A stretch of DNA of 36,977 bases, from NCBI RefSeq assembly GCF_903915725.1, contig NZ_CAIWTY010000093.1, forward strand, positions 1 to 36,977, written 5' to 3'. Position 1 is the first letter of the stretch, and each line of letters opens with the position of its first letter. Shown here piece after piece: positions 7,873 to 15,617 of the stretch. Under the pieces are notes generated by a model that was not told where the DNA came from, searched no databases, and saw only the letters and a program-made list of their open reading frames with translations. The stretch is from an uncultured Rhodopila sp. (GTDB lineage Bacteria; Pseudomonadota; Alphaproteobacteria; Acetobacterales; Acetobacteraceae). A program made the position numbers and the translations under genes.

Positions 7873-7961
7873 GCCTGTTATTTCTCAACTGCTGCCGATC
7901 ATACCGGCCCGCGGCCTGAATTTCGGCGCTGGCCATGACAATAAAACAACGGCCGAGCCGA

Positions 7962-8849
7962 TTACTGCTTATCGCCCGCGCGCCTGGCCGCCTCGACCGC
8001 CGTCTCCAGCTTCAGGATGCGCGAAGCGTTCTGCACGAATAGCTTTTCGATGATCCCTGGCTTGAAGCCTTCCATCTCCCACTCGTCGCAGCATTGCGAC
8101 GCGCTCCAGCCCGGGTAGTCGGAGCCGAACAGCACCTTGTCCTGCAACCGCCGCTGCATGTCGTGCTTCAACGGCGCGGGGATGTATTTCGGCCCCCAGC
8201 CGGAGATGTCGATCGACACGTTGGCTTTGTGGATCGCCACCGCGATCAGTTCCTCGGTCCACGGCCAGCCCGGGTGCGCCGCAACAATGTTCAGCCGCGG
8301 AAAATCCGCCGCGACATCATCGATATTAGGTATCGGCCGGGCATGCGACAGCTTGAAGCCCAGGCCCCCCGGCTCCCCGGCGCCGATGGCGGTGGTGCCG
8401 CAATGGATCAGCACCGGTGTGCCAAGCGACTGCAGCAACTCCCAGATCGGATAAAACTGACGGTCGTTGGGGGAAAAACCTTGCACCGGCGGCTGGTATT
8501 TCACCCCGAGCAGGCCGAGGTCCTTGATCGCATGCTCGATCTCTTCGAGACCCTTTCGCCCGCGCCAGGGATCGACCATCGCCCAGCCCGGCAGGAACAC
8601 GTCCGGGTAGTCCTTGGTCAGTTGCGCCAGAGCTTCGTTGGAGTAGACGCCGCCGGCCGCGCCGTTCTCCGCGTCCCAGGCGATCGGGATCGCCAGGCAG
8701 TCGTCGCGCCGGTACTCATCGGCGATCTGGCTGTCGGGACGCGCCGAGAACTTGCCTTTGAACATCCGGTTGGCGGCCGGGATGAACGGGCCGCTGGCCT
8801 CCACATAGGCCTGGTTCATCGGATGGACGTGCACGTCGATCGCACGCAT
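7962..8849 (-). CDS. Amidohydrolase-2 family TIM-barrel protein
   Basis: This is a 295-aa metal-dependent amidohydrolase of the ACMSD/gamma-resorcylate-decarboxylase/4-oxalomesaconate-hydratase clan (Amidohydro_2). The N-terminal HxH metal pair is at His7 and His9 (DVHVHP). Later come the histidine in VLIHCG, the histidine in AAHPGWPW and the barrel-end aspartate in LFGSDYPG, the set expected for a complete active site. The substrate cannot be deduced; such enzymes decarboxylate or hydrolyse aromatic and dicarboxylic acids, and the decayed pobA next door hints at former aromatic catabolism. The ATG at 8849 was chosen over the much longer open frame because AGGGGAG precedes it and the conserved strand starts at residue 3. 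A CobW-type GTPase gene ends 17 bp upstream in the same direction, so the two are likely co-transcribed. Confidence 0.88.
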   Translation of the reverse strand: MRAIDVHVHPMNQAYVEASGPFIPAANRMFKGKFSARPDSQIADEYRRDDCLAIPIAWDAENGAAGGVYSNEALAQLTKDYPDVFLPGWAMVDPWRGRKGLEEIEHAIKDLGLLGVKYQPPVQGFSPNDRQFYPIWELLQSLGTPVLIHCGTTAIGAGEPGGLGFKLSHARPIPNIDDVAADFPRLNIVAAHPGWPWTEELIAVAIHKANVSIDISGWGPKYIPAPLKHDMQRRLQDKVLFGSDYPGWSASQCCDEWEMEGFKPGIIEKLFVQNASRILKLETAVEAARRAGDKQ

Positions 8850-8866
8850 GACGGTATCTCCCCTTC

Positions 8867-9907
8867 CTAACCGAGCAGGCCAGGCAGCGCCTCCGTCCAG
8901 CTCGCTCGCGCGGCTGCGATGGTGGCATGATCCGCAATCAGCACAAGCCGCGACCGTCGATGGGCTGTCGGCCAGGCGTCGAGGGTGACGGGAGTGTCGA
9001 TAACGTGGTGCACGCCCTGGATGACGACGGGTCCATCTATAGTACTTATGTGCAACATGCCTTTGACCCGCAGCAACGCTTCGGCGTGGCGGATGCGGAT
9101 ACCGCGCAGCCAGGTCTCGAACGCGCGCCAGTCCAGCGGCGGGTCGGCCAGCAATGTCGCGGACGCATAACGGGCAGCATGCCCGGGGTCGTCGGCGAAC
9201 AGCCCGGAGCGGTGCGGGACGGGATCGCACGCGGCGGCTTCCGGGTCGAAGAACGACGCCGGGAACAGCACTGATGCATCCACGCGCCCGCGATCGGCGG
9301 TCACCATCGGCGCGACCGGGTTAAGCCCCGCCAGTTCCCCCTGCAGGCGATGAACGGTGTCGGGCGGCACGAGGTCGGTCTTCGTCAGCACCAGGCGGTC
9401 CGCCAGCGCGATCTGCTTGCGAGTTTCCGGATGGCGGCCGATCTGGGTTTCGGCGAACAGCGCATCGACGGTGGTGACGATCGCCTCCAGCCGCATCGCC
9501 CGCGCCATCACCGGGTTGCGCAGGATCGCCTGCGCTATCGGCGCCGGATCGGCCAGGCCGGAGGGTTCAATGATCAGCCGCCCGAACCGCGGGAGGTCGT
9601 TCGCTTCCCGCCGGCTGAACAGGCGCATCACCGCGTCTTCCATGTCCCCGGCGAGGTTGCAGCACAGGCAGCCATTCGCCATGACGACGGTGCGGTCCGT
9701 CCCATGGTCGATCAGGTCGCGGTCGAGCGGGACGTCGCCGAACTCATTGACCGCGACGGCGGTGCCGGCAAGGCGCGGGTCGCGCAGCAGGGCGTTGACC
9801 AGGGTGGTCTTGCCGCTGCCGAGGAAACCGCTGAGCAGCGCGACCGGCATGCGGGCGCGGTCGGTTGCCGGAGTGAGAAACAGGTGGCGGGTGTTGGAGC
9901 GGGCCAT
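8867..9907 (-). CDS. CobW/COG0523-family G3E GTPase, putative metallochaperone
   Basis: This is a 346-aa member of the CobW/HypB/UreG GTPase group. Walker A is GFLGSGKTT (27-35), the family metal-binding motif CxCC is at Cys80-Leu-Cys-Cys83 after MANG, the Walker B region follows in RLIIEPSGLADP, and the guanine-specificity motif is TKTD. The C-terminal third (LRVKGMLHI, QGVHHV) is the CobW C-terminal domain. Such proteins use GTP hydrolysis to deliver a metal (Zn or Co) to a client enzyme. The client here may be the metal-dependent amidohydrolase encoded 17 bp downstream, which is inference. No histidine-rich tract is present. The ATG at 9907 lacks a good Shine-Dalgarno; Met20 (9850), just before the first strand, is an alternative. 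The gene starts directly after a truncated toxin stub. Confidence 0.92.
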   Translation of the reverse strand: MARSNTRHLFLTPATDRARMPVALLSGFLGSGKTTLVNALLRDPRLAGTAVAVNEFGDVPLDRDLIDHGTDRTVVMANGCLCCNLAGDMEDAVMRLFSRREANDLPRFGRLIIEPSGLADPAPIAQAILRNPVMARAMRLEAIVTTVDALFAETQIGRHPETRKQIALADRLVLTKTDLVPPDTVHRLQGELAGLNPVAPMVTADRGRVDASVLFPASFFDPEAAACDPVPHRSGLFADDPGHAARYASATLLADPPLDWRAFETWLRGIRIRHAEALLRVKGMLHISTIDGPVVIQGVHHVIDTPVTLDAWPTAHRRSRLVLIADHATIAAARASWTEALPGLLG

Positions 9908-9910
9908 CAG

Positions 9911-9988
9911 TCAGTCGAGCGGCCCGGTGATCGCCAGCGTGATCAGCCGCCCGGCATCGACAACGAATATCTTGAGGTCATGCGCCAT
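9911..9988 (-). pseudogene. N-terminal stub of a PIN/DUF3368-like toxin
   Basis: A 25-codon frame overlaps the antitoxin end by 11 bp. It encodes KIFVVDAGRLITLA and ends GPLD-stop. This is the shape of the first strand and helix of a PIN-domain toxin (VxDAxxLIxLA with the first catalytic Asp), cut off where the domain should continue for about 120 residues. The cobW start lies next to the break, so a deletion joined the two. Confidence 0.55.
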
Positions 9989-10184
9989 GCTTGGGGAACA
10001 ACCAGCCACGGGCGCGTTCGATCTGCTCCTCGCGGCCGGCGGTGGGGGCGCGTGGCAGAGGCAGGTTGTGCTCACTGAGCTGGCCGAGAACCTCGCCGTA
10101 TGTCGCGCCTCCCAACCGCCAGCGCAATTCGATCGCCGTCATATCGCCGCGCGAGTAGGCTTCCAGCGCTGCTTTCGTCTCCAT
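9978..10184 (-). CDS. Small antitoxin-like protein (UPF0175-like) of a decayed TA pair
   Basis: This 68-aa protein has the shape of short antitoxins encoded upstream of PIN-type toxins. A helical N-terminus with TAIELRWRLGGATYGEVLGQL, resembling a small DNA-binding helix pair, is followed by LPLPRAP and a charged C-terminal toxin-binding helix. It normally neutralises the downstream toxin and represses the operon. The ATG at 10184 was chosen over a longer frame (to 10292) because residue similarity and an AAGG ribosome site begin here. The 3' end overlaps the start of the toxin stub, the classic TA arrangement. With the toxin truncated, the antitoxin is an orphan. The family assignment is from pattern only. 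Confidence 0.6.
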   Translation of the reverse strand: METKAALEAYSRGDMTAIELRWRLGGATYGEVLGQLSEHNLPLPRAPTAGREEQIERARGWLFPKHGA

Positions 10185-10471
10185 GGCGTTGCCTTTTTTT
10201 GCCGCGGTAAACGGAACACGAAAGGCAGGACTTGTCACCGGATTCCGCAAGCATAAACGGCGCAAGACGGCGCGACGCTCGTTCAGTCGCATTCTCCATC
10301 GATCAAGCGAAGATGGGCATCGGCTGCCCGAATCAACGCTGCTCCGGGCGGCGCAGGCTCAGAAATTGATGCGCCCAGAGCTTCCTGATCGTCGTCGACA
10401 ATCGAATGATTGTCGCTTGCTCCAGCAAGCCACGGGCTGAGGTCCGCGGCTCCCCGCGGTGCCCCTCCGAC

Positions 10472-10888
10472 TCACCGCACGTAAACCCGCACCTGCCCCG
10501 CCTTCAGCGCCGGGTCCGTCCGCAGCCCGAGATGGATCCGTTCCGACGAAACATGGTCCCGCATGATCGACCGCATGACCGCCGTGGCGCGCTCCTGCCC
10601 TTCCTGCCCGTCGGACGTGCTGCTCACCACCGCGATCACGTCGAACTCCACGCCGCCATACCGGGCCTCCGCCGCACGCACCGCGGCGTGCAGCAGTTGC
10701 GCATAGTCCGGATCCGGGTCGGTGTAATCGATCGTCACCAGCGGCGTGCGCGTATCGATGATCACCGGCGCGGGGGGCGGCGCCGGCTGCGCCTTGGCCT
10801 CCGGCGAGGGAGCGAAAGTCCTCTGGTCGATCAGCGTGCAGCCGGTGAAGCTGAGCAGCGCCAGCAAGGCGGTCACAAGGCGGGTCAC
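10472..10888 (-). CDS. Small lipoprotein, predicted periplasmic
   Basis: This 138-aa lipoprotein starts from a GTG at 10888, preceded by GGAG at workable spacing. A longer frame to 11029 would bury the signal peptide. The N-terminus is a signal sequence (LVTALLALLSF) with the lipobox FTGC; Cys at about residue 17 would be lipidated. A proline/alanine linker (about 30-45) leads to a C-terminal domain of about 90 residues with alternating strands and helices (VTIDYTDPDPDYAQLL, FDVIAVVS, VRVYVR). The domain layout recalls OmpA-like or small peptidoglycan-associated folds, where the RIHLGLRTDP stretch would be the last helix-strand, but I cannot name a family. It is divergent from the M20 hydrolase gene. 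Confidence 0.75.
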   Translation of the reverse strand: MTRLVTALLALLSFTGCTLIDQRTFAPSPEAKAQPAPPPAPVIIDTRTPLVTIDYTDPDPDYAQLLHAAVRAAEARYGGVEFDVIAVVSSTSDGQEGQERATAVMRSIMRDHVSSERIHLGLRTDPALKAGQVRVYVR

Positions 10889-11016
10889 TGGCGATACTCC
10901 GGAGCGTCGGTCAAGCCAGCGCTTGATACTGTCCAAATTCAGTTTGCGCGAGTCCCGTCCGCCGTTGCCACGTCGCGGGCTTGCAGGAACCGTGCCCCCG
11001 GGCAAGATGCCCCGCC

Positions 11017-12261
11017 ATGGCAAACACAAACCAGCGAATCGACGGCAAGCGCCTCTGGGACAGTCTCATGAGCTTCGCCGAAATCGGCGCAACCCCCAGG
11101 GGCGGCGTCCGCCGCCTGACCCTCAGCGACGTGGACAAGCGCGGGCGCGACAAATTCCGCGCCGAGTGCGAGGCGCTCGGGCTGACCGTCCGGGTGGACG
11201 CTATCGGCAACATGTTCGCCCGCCGCGCCGGCCGCGACCCGAACCGGTTGCCGGTGCTGTTCGGCAGCCACCTTGACAGCCAGCCCAGCGGCGGCAAGTT
11301 CGACGGCGCGCTCGGCGTCATCGGCGGGCTGGAGGTGATGCGCAGCCTCAACGACATGGGCATCGTCACCGAGGCGCCGCTGGAACTGATCAACTGGACC
11401 GACGAGGAAGGCAGCCGGTTCGGCCACAGCCTGATGGGATCGGGCGTCTGGTCGGGGGTCTTCACGCTCGACAAGGCCTATGGCCTGACCGACACCGAGG
11501 GCACCACCGTGGCCGACGCGCTCGACAGCATCGGCTACCGCGGCGCGGAACCCGCGGCTCCGTTCAAGGCGGATGCCTATTTCGAGCTGCATATCGAGCA
11601 AGGACCAATCCTGGAACGCGAGGGCCAGCCGATCGGCGTGGTGCTCGGCGCACAGGGGATGGTTTGGTACGATGTGGTGGCGACCGGACAGGACAGCCAC
11701 GCCGGCACCACCCCACCCTCGGCCCGCAAGGACGCATTGGTCTGCGCCGCGCGCATTATCGACCTGGTCGATCGGCTGATGCGGGCGCGCGGCGACGATG
11801 GGCGCGGAACGGTCGGGCAGTTGCTGGTGTCCCCCAACAGCCGCAACGTGGTGCCGGGCGAAGTACGTTTCTCAGTCGAATTCCGGCATCCTGTTGACGC
11901 GGAAGTCGATGGCCTGGACGCGGAGTTTCCGGCCGCCGCGCAGGCGATCGCGAATGCCTGCGGGGTGACGCTGGAAGTGACGACGTTGTTCAAGCTCCCC
12001 GCCCAGCCGTTCGATGCGGCGTGCGTCGATCTGGTGCGGCAGGGTGCGGCGAAGCTGGGCTACGGTACGCGGGAGATCGTGTCGGGGGCCGGGCATGACG
12101 CGGTGTATGTCGCCCGGCATATCCCGACGGCGATGATCTTCACGCCCTGCAAGGACGGACTGTCGCACAACGAGGCGGAGAGCATCGAACCGGAAGAGGC
12201 CGAAGCCGGCTGCCAGGTGCTGTTCGAGGCGGTGGTAGCGCGGGCGAACCGGAGTTTGTAG
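11017..12261 (+). CDS. M20-family Zn hydrolase, hydantoinase/carbamoylase type
   Basis: This 414-aa enzyme of the N-carbamoyl-L-amino-acid hydrolase/allantoate amidohydrolase/beta-ureidopropionase group cleaves carbamoyl amides in amino-acid or nucleobase breakdown. Metal ligands are visible in order: His in FGSHLDSQ, Asp in GGKFDGALG, Glu pair in TDEEGSRF, His in FELHIEQGP, and the C-terminal His in LSHNEAESI. The lid or dimerisation domain (about 215-330) contains the DSHAGTTPP and NVVPGEVRFSVEFRHP segments typical of this group. The exact substrate is not deducible. The ATG at 11017 was chosen rather than the TTG at 10981 because the alignable region begins with RIDGKRLWDSL a few residues later. 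A strong hairpin follows the stop. Confidence 0.93.
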   Translation: MANTNQRIDGKRLWDSLMSFAEIGATPRGGVRRLTLSDVDKRGRDKFRAECEALGLTVRVDAIGNMFARRAGRDPNRLPVLFGSHLDSQPSGGKFDGALGVIGGLEVMRSLNDMGIVTEAPLELINWTDEEGSRFGHSLMGSGVWSGVFTLDKAYGLTDTEGTTVADALDSIGYRGAEPAAPFKADAYFELHIEQGPILEREGQPIGVVLGAQGMVWYDVVATGQDSHAGTTPPSARKDALVCAARIIDLVDRLMRARGDDGRGTVGQLLVSPNSRNVVPGEVRFSVEFRHPVDAEVDGLDAEFPAAAQAIANACGVTLEVTTLFKLPAQPFDAACVDLVRQGAAKLGYGTREIVSGAGHDAVYVARHIPTAMIFTPCKDGLSHNEAESIEPEEAEAGCQVLFEAVVARANRSL

Positions 12262-12279
12262 CGGCGGAGCGTATCTACA

Positions 12280-12324
12280 CGCCCGTCATGTCCGGGCTTC
12301 GTCCGGCCGGGGACGAAGCGGGCG
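12280..12324. terminator. Hairpin between convergent genes, REP-like
   Basis: GCTTCGTCC (12296-12304) and GGACGAAGC (12311-12319) form a perfect 9-bp stem around GGCCGG, with outer CGCCCG/CGGGCG arms near 12281 and 12319. It lies between the stops of two convergent genes and could terminate both. The GTCATG-TCCGGGC edge also resembles the REP family seen at 17.4 kb. Confidence 0.6.
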
Positions 12325-12864
12325 TTACCCCGCCACCGCCACCGGACGGCCGAAATGGGCGATCAGATCGCCGCGCGAGACGATCCCGATGGGATGCCAA
12401 CCCTCCACCACCGGCAGATGCCGGTAGCCGCCCTCGTTCATCATGCGCAGCGCATCGGCCGCTCGCTTCTCCGGCGGCAGTGAATCCGGCTCCAGCGTCA
12501 TGACGGCGCATAGCCGGGTCGTCTCCGGATCGAGTCCCTCCGCCACCACCCGGCACACGGCGTCGCGGCCGGTGAACAGGCCGACCAGCCGCCCCTCCGC
12601 CCCGGTCACCATGACCGCGCCGATCCGCCGGTCGCGCATCATGCAACACGCCAATTGAACGGTTGCCGTTTCGGGCAGCGCAACCGCCCTGCGGCGCCTG
12701 ACGATATCACCCAGGTTCCGGTTGGAAATATCGGCGAAAAATGTCGGACGCAGCTGCCAGGCGGCCGGGCGGGCGGCGATCCCGCCGCCGTCCGGCCCGA
12801 ACCGTCCGGCCGGCGGTTGCAAAGTCAATTCGGGAGCATCGGAGATATCAAGGGTGCCTGCCAT
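12325..12864 (-). CDS. Protein with a pair of CBS domains
   Basis: This 179-aa protein has an N-terminal stretch of about 50 residues without recognisable features and then two CBS motifs. The first is around residues 52-112 (GDIVRRRRAVALPETATV to GLFTGRDAVCRVVAEG) and the second around 117-172 (VMTLEPDSLPPEKRAADALRMM to PIGIVSRGDLIAHF). A CBS pair (Bateman module) binds adenine nucleotides and normally regulates a partner enzyme or transporter; no catalytic domain is present, so it acts in trans or as a sensor. The ATG at 12864 has TAGGA upstream. It is convergent with the M20 hydrolase and monocistronic as far as seen. Confidence 0.9.
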   Translation of the reverse strand: MAGTLDISDAPELTLQPPAGRFGPDGGGIAARPAAWQLRPTFFADISNRNLGDIVRRRRAVALPETATVQLACCMMRDRRIGAVMVTGAEGRLVGLFTGRDAVCRVVAEGLDPETTRLCAVMTLEPDSLPPEKRAADALRMMNEGGYRHLPVVEGWHPIGIVSRGDLIAHFGRPVAVAG

Positions 12865-13070
12865 GGCCGTTTCCTATGTGTTGCGCCGGTATCGGCATGA
12901 ACAACTTGATTTTGGGCAATCCGGACTTGAATAAGGCATCGTTTGTGCTCGCGGATAGTTCGTGGCGGCGCCGACCGATCCTTCGCAGCGCCTGTTCCGG
13001 CGCTGGAGTTGGCGCACGCCTTGCGGCGACTGCACCGCCGCCTCCCCCCGGGCGGCGGGCGCTGCCGCGT

Positions 13071-13262
13071 TCAGCCAGGGTTTTCATAACCCGATGCATC
13101 GGTCGAGGCCTGCCGATCGCGCAAGTAGCCCTGCACCCGGCCGACGGCTGCCTGCACGACCGGATCTTCATTGAGCGGCGAGGCCGCGGCTTTCTGGAGG
13201 AAGGTCTCCAGCCGATCGGTCGGGTCCAGAGGCATCGGCAAATCGATCAGAAACCTTGGCAT
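13071..13262 (-). CDS. Predicted 63-aa protein, unknown
   Basis: This is a short frame with a good start: AAGAGGA lies about seven bases before the ATG at 13262. The product has an IDLPMPLDPTDRLETFLQKAA segment that looks like a strand-turn-helix, followed by a charged helix and a disordered tail. I recognise no family. The ribosome site and the non-random acid/base pattern are the only support. Confidence 0.45.
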   Translation of the reverse strand: MPRFLIDLPMPLDPTDRLETFLQKAAASPLNEDPVVQAAVGRVQGYLRDRQASTDASGYENPG

Positions 13263-13323
13263 TGGACGAATCCTCTTTTCTGTTACGATCTACAGTCCGT
13301 CTATGGGCGAAGCGATCGGCTGA

Positions 13324-13515
13324 TCAGCGCGTGGACGGACGCTGCGGCAGCTCGGCTTCCGCGCTGAAGAATCCCGATCTTTCCTGCCAATAGGCCGCAT
13401 AAACGCTGGACCCGGTTCGTTCCGCCGGCTGCGGCGGTGCCGGCTTTTCGCCGGAGCGTGAGGCAGACTGCGCGCTGTGTTCGCGGTCATCGGATACTGT
13501 GGCGGTCGCGGTCAC
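13324..13515 (-). CDS. Predicted 63-aa disordered protein, unknown
   Basis: A GTG at 13515 follows AGAAGGGA at about seven bases. The product is hydrophilic and low in complexity (rich in S, A, E, P and Q) with one aromatic patch (VYAAYWQERSGFF). It lies 61 bp upstream of the other 63-aa frame, in the same direction, so the two may be co-transcribed. It has no family resemblance and could be spurious in this GC-rich DNA. Confidence 0.35.
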   Translation of the reverse strand: MTATATVSDDREHSAQSASRSGEKPAPPQPAERTGSSVYAAYWQERSGFFSAEAELPQRPSTR

Positions 13516-14258
13516 GGCTGTTCCCTTCTGAATGCGCCGGTATCGGCGGAGCCCGCTTGCCGGCTTGCGCCGGCCTCGAAACAGATCAAGGCTTTCATCC
13601 AATCCGCCGGTGCGGCGGAGGATGATCGAACGGACAGTGTCAATCCGGCTGGTGCGAAATCCGGATGAACATTTATCCATTCGCGTTGCGCGCCCGGTTG
13701 ATCCAGATCAATCATTCCGCGATTTTCCATATATTTGTAGTCACGATGCGAGGACCGTCAACGTCCGTTGACAGTCTTCGCACGCGGTGAAACACTAAAG
13801 GCAAATAATGAGAAATAATGAATTAATCTATCAGGAAGGTTGATGAAACGAGACTTCCAAGTTTTGACGTAGGTCATTTTCCGGTCTGCGTTCGCGATTT
13901 AATGATATACAGCAATTTCACTTGCCGCAAACCACCCGGGCAACCTGATGCGGCGGCAGGCTGGCAACGGAAAGCATCGAAGGCACAGCACGGCGGCAGC
14001 GTGAAAGCCAATCTTCAAGTCGGATGCGCCATTTTTTTCGTTACGGAAGCCTGCCCGGGACGAGGCGAAAGCCGTCTCGGCCATCGCAGCCTCGGCTGTC
14101 TTTTCGGGCACACCTGAACCGCCAAGGCGGCCGGTTCGAGACTGGCAACGCGCGGCATGCGATCACCCGCGTTATCGTCGCGGTGGCGCAAACGCCTAAG
14201 CTTGCTGCCGCGCGGGTCCGGCGCCAGACTCGCGCTCCTCCAGAGGGGCGTTTCACCG
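13516..14258. other. Gene-free region with AT-rich segment and long dyad
   Basis: No credible gene occurs in this 740-bp stretch. Its middle (about 13690-13920) is conspicuously AT-rich for the window and includes a 36-bp dyad at 13747-13782. A nine-codon frame (ATG 13843 to TAG 13872) follows AGGAAGG and looks like a leader peptide start. The 71-codon frame from 13902 has no ribosome site. An RNA gene or promoter region here is possible. Confidence 0.5.
13747..13782. promoter_or_regulatory. 36-bp near-perfect dyad in AT-rich intergenic DNA
   Basis: The 17-base arms 13747-13763 and 13766-13782 match at 15 positions; the core is GTCAACG-TC-CGTTGAC. The two-base centre suits a protein-binding operator better than an RNA terminator, and no T-tract flanks it on either strand. 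Confidence 0.55.
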
Positions 14259-14750
14259 ATGCGCGCAATTGTTATTCCAGGCGGCCTGCTGACCATCCAG
14301 TCCGAAACGTTCCGGGCCGCGCTGGGGCGCGGCGGCGTGCGGGCGGACAAGCGCGAAGGCGACGGCGTCACACCCGCCGCTGCCCTGCCCCTGCGCCAGG
14401 TCTTCTATCGGGCCGATCGGCTGGCCGCTCCGGACTGCGCGGTGCCGGTGCGGGCGCTCGGGCGCGATGACGGCTGGTGCGACGACCCGGCCGATGCGGC
14501 TTACAACCGCCCGGTCAGGCTGCCCATCGGCGCGAGCGCCGAAGCCTTGTGGCGAGACGATGCAGTCTACGACATCATCGGCGTGCTGGGCTGGAACGAT
14601 AACCCGATCGAGCCGGGCCGGGGCTCGGCGATCTTCCTGCACATTGCGCAGCCGGATTATGCGCCTACGGCGGGATGCGTGGCGCTGGCGCCGGATGATC
14701 TGCGGCGGATATTGGCGATGGGCCTGACCGAGATCGTCGTCAGGGCGTGA
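14259..14750 (+). CDS. L,D-transpeptidase (YkuD)-like protein
   Basis: This 163-aa protein is of the L,D-transpeptidase catalytic-domain type, which cross-links or modifies peptidoglycan through a cysteine nucleophile. The signature runs His128-(11 residues)-Cys140 in HIAQPDYAPTAGCVAL, followed by a helix. Upstream are GDGVTPAAALPLRQVFYRAD, DDGWCDDPADAAYNRP and the IFLH strand, the pattern of the alphaproteobacterial short form. No signal peptide is visible, so export may use another route or the start may be misplaced. The ATG at 14259 was chosen because AGAGGGG precedes it; frames opening earlier, at 14157, add a basic stretch of no family likeness. It stands alone between gene-free gaps. 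Confidence 0.87.
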   Translation: MRAIVIPGGLLTIQSETFRAALGRGGVRADKREGDGVTPAAALPLRQVFYRADRLAAPDCAVPVRALGRDDGWCDDPADAAYNRPVRLPIGASAEALWRDDAVYDIIGVLGWNDNPIEPGRGSAIFLHIAQPDYAPTAGCVALAPDDLRRILAMGLTEIVVRA

Positions 14751-14870
14751 GCCGCTCGGCCTGATCTCAGACGGTCGAAACTCGCACGATAGGACCGTCC
14801 GCCGGCATCTTCCCCGGGCGGCGGCCAGGGTCCAATATGGCGGCGGTCCAATCACGGGAGAAGAAACCCA

Positions 14871-15617
14871 ATGACAGATCGTGTCGCCATCATCACCGGC
14901 GCCGGCAGCGGCATCGGCCGGGCCGCCGCTCTGGCGCTGCTGAATGACGGCTGGTCCGTGGCGCTGGCCGGCCGCCGGCAGGACGCGCTGGAGGAAACCG
15001 CCAGCCTGGCAACCGGAGACAACTCGCTGGTCGTGCCAACCGATGTAACCGACCCGAAGCAGGTCGATGCGCTGTTCGCGAAGACGAAAGCGACGTTCGG
15101 CCGCCTCGACACGCTGTTCAACAACGCCGGCGGCAACGTGCCGGCGACCAATTTCGGGGATTTTACGTTCGAGATGTGGCGCAAGGTCTGCGCGATCAAC
15201 CTCGATGCCATGTTTCTCTGCGCCAACGCCGCCTTCCGGCAGATGCGCGACCAGTCGCCGCGCGGCGGACGCATCATCAACAACGGCTCGATCTCGGCGC
15301 ACAATCCCCGCCCGGGATCGGTTGGCTACACATCGACGAAACACGCCATTACCGGATTGACCAAGTCGATCGCATTGGACGGGCGGCAATACGACATCTG
15401 CTGCAGCCAGATCGATATCGGCAACGCCGCCACGCCGATGACCGCGAAATCCGCCGACGGCCAGATGCAGCCGAACGGACAGATCGCGGTGGAGCCGCGC
15501 ATGGACGTCGATGATGTCGGCAAGCAGGTGGCGTTCATGGCCAACCTGTCGCTCGACTCCAACGTCCAGTTCGTTACCATCATGGCCACCAAGATGCCCT
15601 GGATCGGCCGCGGCTGA
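14871..15617 (+). CDS. Short-chain dehydrogenase/reductase
   Basis: This 248-aa classical SDR is an NAD(P)-dependent oxidoreductase. The cofactor loop is TGAGSGIG (9-16), the structural motif is NNAG, the catalytic Ser is 140, and the YxxxK pair is Tyr153/Lys157. Glycine-to-arginine residues (AGRRQ) at the end of the second strand suggest a preference for NADP, which is inference. The substrate is unknown. GGGAGAAG lies just before the ATG. The stop overlaps the ATG of the next gene by one base (TGATG), so the SDR and the carboxylesterase form an operon, possibly acting in sequence on an ester-containing xenobiotic or secondary metabolite. Confidence 0.95.
   Translation: MTDRVAIITGAGSGIGRAAALALLNDGWSVALAGRRQDALEETASLATGDNSLVVPTDVTDPKQVDALFAKTKATFGRLDTLFNNAGGNVPATNFGDFTFEMWRKVCAINLDAMFLCANAAFRQMRDQSPRGGRIINNGSISAHNPRPGSVGYTSTKHAITGLTKSIALDGRQYDICCSQIDIGNAATPMTAKSADGQMQPNGQIAVEPRMDVDDVGKQVAFMANLSLDSNVQFVTIMATKMPWIGRG

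Noticed and set aside
13902..14117. 71-codon plus-strand frame
   Set aside because: No ribosome site, mixed composition across a boundary, and no recognisable domain.
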